Assembly (NCBI GenBank): GCA_028752905.1
Contig: JAQNBH010000009.1
Span: forward strand, 29,439,976 to 29,503,975
Length of the DNA stretch: 64,000 bases
Direction: 5' to 3'
Source: Cladorhizidae sp. MBARI D1340-BT2
Taxonomy: Eukaryota; Porifera; Demospongiae; Poecilosclerida; Cladorhizidae
The notes below the pieces were generated by a model. The model was not told where the DNA came from, searched no databases, and saw only the letters and a program-made list of their open reading frames with translations. The position numbers and the translations under genes are program-made. This document shows, in pieces, positions 59,065-64,000 of this stretch; positions within the stretch are counted from its first letter, which is position 1; the number at the start of each line of letters is the position of its first letter.

Positions 59065-59639
59065 GGCAAGACTAGCTAATCAGAGGGTCGTCACATTTAA
59101 AACAGCAACCATAGACTTAAAGGTAGATGGAATAACTAAGTGGGTGAGGATACAAAGCATGTTCTGTTGGGAAAGGACCACCCCTGGGTGAGGTCTTGGA
59201 TTGCTGCAAGATCCAAGCAAAGGGTGCTGGCAGACGATCCTGTAACATTACCTGTCATTACCAGGGTTCAAAGTCAGGCACTAGTGGCAGAGAAAGCCGC
59301 TAACCAGATTGAGTATAGCAAGGATGGCACTTGGACTAGGCAGCTGCCCCTAACACTACCCAAATTGCATGAAAAACCAATACCCAAACCCAGAAGGAAG
59401 ATAGCCAAAACAACCTAAACTAGTTGCTTGCGATCCTGTTGACCATGAGACAGATAGCTTATTAACAGAAGTAGAGGAAGTGAGCACCGATACCAGTCCT
59501 CTTGGGGAGGAGGACCCTCACATCAATTCTTCTGCTGTTGATGAATTGCTGAGTGGGTACATGTACAAGGGAGATGAGGCAATAGAAGAGATATTGAGGC
59601 AGGAAACATTCAAGGGTTAGAGGGAGGTCATGTGAGTGA

Positions 59640-60200
59640 GTTGCCACTTCTGACCCTTTCAAAAGGGAAGGTGGAAGTGCTGGCTCTAACAGAACAGCAG
59701 AGGAAGGATGGGATATTAATGGAGATGAGGTTTAAGGCTGATAGGCAGTAAGATGGACACTTCTATCTGGCAGGTATAATAGTGCATAGAAAACGGGCTG
59801 ACCCAGGGAGAGAGTTATCCAGAGTGGTGGCCCCCTCTTGTAGGTGCAAGGAGATATTAACAGCTCTACACAAACAGGCCTACGAAAATGAAGAAAGCTA
59901 CAAAGACAAAGAAAAATCTAAACAGGCCTATGATCAGAGCTCCAAACCAAGGAGCTATGAACTCAGGGACATGGTGCTCTGTCACACCCCAGGGTTGACA
60001 GGAAAACTCCACTCAATTTGGGATGGCCCGTATGAGATCATAGCTAAACTGTCTGACTGTAACTATACAATAGCTGTCCCTAACAAAAGTTCCAAAAGCT
60101 AACCATCCACATTAACCGGCTTAATGAGTGGAAGATGCCACATGCTAATCTCCTTAGACTCATTATGGCCGACGAATGTGAGGACACACCGAATCCCTTA
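59640..60200 (+). pseudogene. Integrase remnant lying upstream of the RT
   Basis: The N-terminal part (RFKADRQ, stop, DGHFYLAGIIVHRKRADPGR, RVVAPSCRCKEILTALH) resembles the region before and within the HHCC domain. It then jumps directly to a C-terminal barrel: KQAYDQSSKPRSYELRDMVL, GKLHSIWDGPYEIIAKLSD, NYTIAVP. In a shifted frame IHINRLNEWKMPHANLLRL follows. The whole DDE core is deleted, so the element cannot encode a working integrase. It sits between protease and RT. Confidence 0.8.
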
Positions 60201-60204
60201 GGCC

Positions 60205-61700
60205 AAGATGAATTTATCCAATGCTAGGAAACCACAGTTGAAGGCCATTCTAAGGTACCATACCCTGAAAGGGCTGGTCTTGCTGAAACACGACCAATGT
60301 GAAATCCATTTAGAGGAAGGAAACCCACTCCGATTACCCCACAACAGAATTGCCCCCGCAATGAAAAATGATCTTAAGAAGGAGATAGATGAGCTATTGT
60401 CCTTGGGTATACTCATTCCATCCAAAAGCCCATGGTCATCCCCTATGGTACTGCCTTGGAAAAAGGTGACTAGGGATGTAAGACTCTGTATTGACTACAG
60501 ACAGCTAAATAAAGTCACAATCAATGACCCGTTCCAGATGCCATGCATTGAGGACCTACTGAACCAAGTGGCTAATGCTGTCTGGCTTTCCAAGATTGAT
60601 CTGAACAAGGGATTCTACCTGGTCCTTCTTGGTAGAGCCATCCAAGATAAGACAGCTTTATGCACCCTGTGGGGGAAATAAACATTTACCCGCATGCCAT
60701 TTGGTCTCAAAAATGCACCAGCAGCTTTCTAAAGGTGCATGGAAAACACTCTAGATCATTTGAGAGACTGCTGCCCGACATAATTATATTGATGATATAT
60801 TAATATTTTCTGCTACTTGGGAGGAACATGTACAACACATTGAAGAAGTGTTGAAAGCATTGGTTGAGGCTGGGTTGACTACGAACCTAGATAAATGTGT
60901 GTGGGGGGCACAGTCACTAGAGTTATCTGTGACACCAAATTGGACATGGCCTTGTAAGTGTGCCAGAAGCTAAAGTTAAGGCACTCAAGGACTTCCATAG
61001 ACCTAGGAATCAGAAAGGGTTGAGGGCTATCTTGGGGACCGCCGGTTATTACTGGAAGTTTATACCCGATTTTGTTAGGTGGCCGGGTCCCCTGTTCTAT
61101 GCCCTGAAGAAGGGTGCCACCTGTTGCCTGGAATGGAATAAGAGAGAGTCAGATGCATTTAACCATATTGTTTCTGTTCTATGTGACGACCACCCGCTCA
61201 TTATTCCCAGAGCTGATGATGAGCTGATTCTCCACACTGATGCCTCGATCCTCGGAATTGGTGCAGTACTCTCAGTAAAGAGGGAGGAAGAGGAACAACC
61301 CATCGCCTACTTCTCTAAGCGAACCACTCTCGCCGAAACAAACTACACTGTTTCCGAACTTGAATGCCTGGCTGTGGTCAAAGCTGTCGATCACTTTGCT
61401 ATACATCTAATTGGCCGCCACTTCACTGTCCTCACTGACTACCGGGCTCTGCTAGCTCTACAATGGTCTACTCGACTGACAGGCAGACTGATGCGCTGGG
61501 CACTGGCCCTACAGGTGTTCCAGTTCGAACTTAAGTACTAGCCAGGCATGTTACATCAGAACGCAGATGGATTGTCGCGACAATGCTGGCCTGAAGATGA
61601 AGCGCTGGTGAGAGTGACTGAGGGAGCTAGGGAAACACTGCTGATTCCGGCGCCTATTAAAGTCTCAAACATGAGATTAGATCCACACTCCAACGGAGGA
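60205..61700 (+). pseudogene. Reverse transcriptase and RNase H
   Basis: RT blocks in order: RLPHNRIAPAMKNDLKKEID, LLSLGILIPSKSPWSSPMVL, VRLCIDYRQLNKVTINDPFQ, WLSKIDLNKGFY with the first Asp, stop at 60679, FTRMPFGLKNAPAAF, stop, YIDDILIFSATWEEH (catalytic Asp pair, frame changed), QIGHGLVSVPEAKVKAL and KGLRAILGTAGYYWKFIPDF. RNase H: ELILHTDASILGIGAVLS, ETNYTVSELECLAVVKAVDH, FTVLTDYRALLAL, so its Asp-Glu-Asp residues remain. It ends MLHQNADGLSRQCW. RT and RNase H active-site residues are conserved although the frames are broken. Confidence 0.9.
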
Positions 61701-61743
61701 CCTTCAGCTGGGGGAGGAGGTGTTTCATCTCAGAAAGGGGTGA

Positions 61744-62114
61744 TGTTGAGGGCAGACTCATAAACATGGACCATGGATGACCTTTAGGCATTAACACATA
61801 GAGTAGTGAGGGACAAGTTATGTCACACCAAACAGACTTAGATATTATATAGCCTAATGTGTGCCTACCTAGTTATAGTATATGGAACTTTGCTGAGTGT
61901 ATGTAAGAATGTGTCACACCCTGTTTCCAGGATATAGGAAGCCTGACTGACCGAGGTTCAGGAGCTTTGCCTTGTCCTGTAATTGCAACCTTGTGTCTTC
62001 ATTAATAATATAAATTCTCTGATTGCAAGATACTGGTGCTATTTACATAAGCATAGCTCTGGTGGCAGCAATTTATACCATCACTTGAGGGTTAGACTGG
62101 ACTAACACTCAACA
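61744..62114 (+). repeat. 3' LTR
   Basis: 371 bp, TGTTGAGGG to CTCAACA, followed by the target duplication GTGTC. It lacks about 16 bp relative to the 5' LTR (deletions near the middle). Confidence 0.93.
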
Positions 62115-62248
62115 GTGTCCCTGAGCAGAATGGCAGAGGAATATTCAGCCAGAGCAGCTCATTAAGTGAATATCCAATCCTACAAAATATTTCAATATCT
62201 GTGAAGACAGATGCTCTTGATGATGGTGGCAACCACCCGGAGTCAGCA

Positions 62249-62715
62249 TGACCAGTGTATCCAAGCCACCTGGTACTACATGACCAGTGTATCCAAGCCA
62301 CCTGGTACTACCTGACTAGTGTATCCAAGCCACCTGGTACTACATGACCAGTGTATCCAAGCCACCTGGTTCTACATGACCAGTGTATCCAAGCCACCTG
62401 GTACTACATCACCAGTTTATCCAAGCCACCTGGTACTACATGACCATTGTATCCAATTGGTACTACATGACCAGTGTATCCAAGCCACCTGGTACTACAT
62501 GACCAGTGTATCCAAGCCACCTGGTACTACATGACTAGTATGTCCAAGCCACCTGGTACTACATGACCAGTGTATCCAATTGGTACTATATCACCAGTTT
62601 ATCCAAGCCACCTGGTACTACATGACCAGTGTATCCAACTACATGACCAGTGTATCCAAGCCACCTGGTACTGCATGACCAGTGTATCCAAGCCACTTGG
62701 TACTACATGACCACC
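62249..62715. repeat. 32-bp minisatellite (CCAGTGTATCCAAGCCACCT)
   Basis: About 14 units, each roughly TGACCAGTGTATCC, AAGCCACCTGG, TACTACA. Four units carry internal deletions (for example ATCCAATTGGTACTACATGA). Non-coding; frames through it are repeat artefacts. Confidence 0.95.
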
Positions 62716-62914
62716 TGGTTACATGATGTCAGGGAACTCTATCTCCCTGACTGAGTTCACAACAGCCCGGGATGAAGCCAAACCAGCAGCTAGTGGTCAA
62801 GCCGTACACCAGATGTGTGGAAACCATTGTAGCGAGTGTGGGAACAGATGAAGGACTTCACCACCAGACACTATAAAGGCTGTGGTCCACCTGCCTGAGG
62901 AAAGATCTACACAC

Positions 62915-63884
62915 TAGGCCTTGGCACATTATGCTGGCATAAATTTGAGCATAATAGCTCTCCTTTCCACTTGAGCATAATTGAGCATAATAGCAAAATA
63001 TTTGGGCATAATGACCCAACAAATGTGCTCAACAAATGTGATTATTACAAAACATAATTATTACAGTTTTAAGAATTGTTAAACTCTAGCATTACTCCCA
63101 CTCAACGTAGTCTTGAAGCGCAGATTGCTGAGATTGTGTAAAATGTCTCTACAAAATTGAAAAAAATGTTTCAACTGATGCTGATGATGGCTGAATCAAA
63201 ATGACTTTGCTGAATCCCTGACTCCACTATGGCAATGTTCCTTTATTATGCTCCCACCATTCCAAAGGGTTCACTTCCCTTGCAGTATCATTAGCTGCTG
63301 CTAAATAAGATGGTAGTTCTAGCTTCAAATCATTAATGAGATCATCTCCGAAGAAAGGCAATGCCTTCGATGTGTCTACTGAAGCAGCAGTGACCTTCCC
63401 TGGATTGAAAAGGCGAGCACTCTTAAATGCATCCATAATAGGTGTAAAATCCAGAAAAACTTCACTTCAAAGTAATGGAAACCCCTTTGTACACAGTTGC
63501 CAGCGCAGCTCATCCATACTGCTCCGGCTGCAGTGCAGTAGCAACCTATTTGTAACAGCAGCTGCATTGGGCCAGTGACGTTCTTGAATTGAAATGCAGC
63601 AGTCTCGCCTAGAGCAACAGTATCTGTGTCAGTCTCAGACACTGGTAGTGAAACAGAAGCCATGAACCCCCCCCCCCCCCTCGGCCTGTCAGTCTGTGCA
63701 TATATTTAACTCAGTCAGCTGCCACATGGTAGATCACATGATAAGGTCAAAGGTTAGTTTGCATGAGCATAATGGTTATATTGAGAGCATAATGATAAGG
63801 ACTAGGAAGCATAATAATATGGTTCTCAGAGCATAGGAGCATAGCATAATAGCTCAATTTTTGAGCATAATGTGCCAAGGCCTA
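62915..63884 (-). mobile_element. Complete hAT deletion derivative with perfect TIR and 8-bp TSD
   Basis: Termini are perfect 21-bp inverted repeats beginning TAGGCCTTGGCACATTATG (62915-62935 and 63864-63884). CTACACAC flanks both sides (62907-62914 and 63885-63892), an exact 8-bp target duplication as expected for hAT elements. Inside each end the word GAGCATAAT or a variant recurs about ten times in both orientations, as subterminal repeats do in hAT elements. The 970-bp body retains only the C-terminal end of a transposase. Confidence 0.93.
63090..63663 (-). pseudogene. hAT transposase C-terminus (dimerisation region)
   Basis: Read downward from 63663. MASVSLPVSETDTDT starts after a 14-C tract, then CVQRGFHYFEVKF, a frame change, and MDAFKSARLFNPGKVTAASV. 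ALPFFGDDLINDLKLELPSY, LAAANDTAREVNPLEWWEHN, KGTLP, TAG, WSQGFSKVILIQPSSASVET, FFSIL and, after a further stop, QQSALQDYVEW complete it. LEWW plus QPSSAS-x-E-x-x-FSIL is the hAT dimerisation signature. The catalytic core is absent, so the element depends on transposase from elsewhere, if still mobile. Confidence 0.8.
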
Positions 63885-64000
63885 CTACACACCCCTCACC
63901 TGATAAGACAAGACATTGGATTGGTCGCCAAGGGTTGGTGCCATGACGACCTGATCTCATCAAACCTAGTAGTTCGAACAGTATATAAGAAACAGCTAGG

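Larger units (their letters stand above)
57378..62114 (+). mobile_element. Complete LTR retrotransposon, Gmr1-like pol order, TSD GTGTC
   Basis: The 5' LTR (57378-57764, 387 bp) and 3' LTR (61744-62114, 371 bp) both run TGTTGAGGG...CTCAACA. GTGTC flanks both ends (57373-57377 and 62115-62119), a perfect 5-bp target duplication. A primer-binding-like GGTGGCAGTGGTGCAG follows the 5' LTR and a purine-rich CAGAAAGGGGTGA precedes the 3' LTR. Internal order is gag, protease, integrase remnant, RT, RNase H. The LTRs differ by several indels and many substitutions, so insertion is old. All reading frames are interrupted. Confidence 0.93.

Noticed and set aside
62249..62715. Regular direct repeats of about 32 bp, superficially CRISPR-like
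   Set aside because: Units are contiguous without unique spacers, the setting is eukaryotic and unit decay is typical of a minisatellite.
1..64000. tRNA, rRNA or other structured RNA genes
   Set aside because: No cloverleaf with B-box-like sequence or rRNA-like segment was recognised by eye.

Overview
The window looks like metazoan DNA, most likely from a sponge (demosponge, Amphimedon-like). This is an inference from AT-rich non-coding sequence, introns as short as 50-65 bp with clean GT/AG ends, exons as short as 40 bp, and the mix of transposon families. There is no bacterial gene organisation, and I saw no RNA gene. Nearly all recognisable coding sequence is mobile-element protein or broken host-gene copies. 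Many reading frames had to be followed across stops and frameshifts by eye, so identities rest on motifs, not on database searches.

Layout. 0-11 kb: a long-armed foldback element (217-821), a decayed gag-protease fragment with a 30-bp coding minisatellite (3.5-5.1 kb), and a minus-strand series of tiny phase-compatible exons carrying a repeated Tyr-Glu-Asn-Pro motif, spread by segmental duplication (1.2 and 8-10 kb). 11.9-16.4 kb (+): an intron-containing integrase gene fused to a CXC region, a Ulp1-type SUMO protease and a PHD finger. 16.8-17.2 kb (-): two exons of a 14-residue coiled-coil repeat. 20.2-21.7 kb (+): a decayed DIRS-like retroelement (RNase H plus tyrosine recombinase). 23.3-24 kb: a GCTAGC-rich satellite. 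24.1-26.1 kb (-): a piggyBac transposase pseudogene. 26.5-29.6 kb: a hAT element with terminal repeats, containing a Penelope-like RT fragment. 32.6-33.3 kb: a second foldback.

33.7-34.8 kb (-): another hAT transposase. 35.0-38.0 kb (-): an LTR element with gag (SCAN-like capsid), protease, then integrase, rearranged at one end. 38.7-44.7 kb (-): a second, differently built integrase-Ulp1-PHD gene. 47.6-47.9 kb (-): an FTSJ3/SPB1 rRNA methyltransferase fragment. 48.6-49.1 kb (+): a Tigger/jerky-like transposase tail. 50.8-52.3 kb (-): an IS630/Tc1-type DDE protein. 52.6-53.3 kb (-): a LINE RT fragment. 54.3-55.2 kb (+): a CobW-family GTPase pseudogene. 57.378-62.114 kb (+): a complete LTR retrotransposon (TSD GTGTC) with pol order protease-integrase-RT-RNase H. 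62.9-63.9 kb: a complete hAT deletion derivative with a perfect 8-bp TSD.

The strongest observations are two unrelated integrase genes in one window that each carry a Ulp1 protease and a PHD finger, one of them with duplicated SUMO-interaction-like motifs beside the protease; LTR elements with the integrase upstream of the RT (Gmr1-like order), one with a SCAN-like Gag; and the symmetric-phase YENP exon module.
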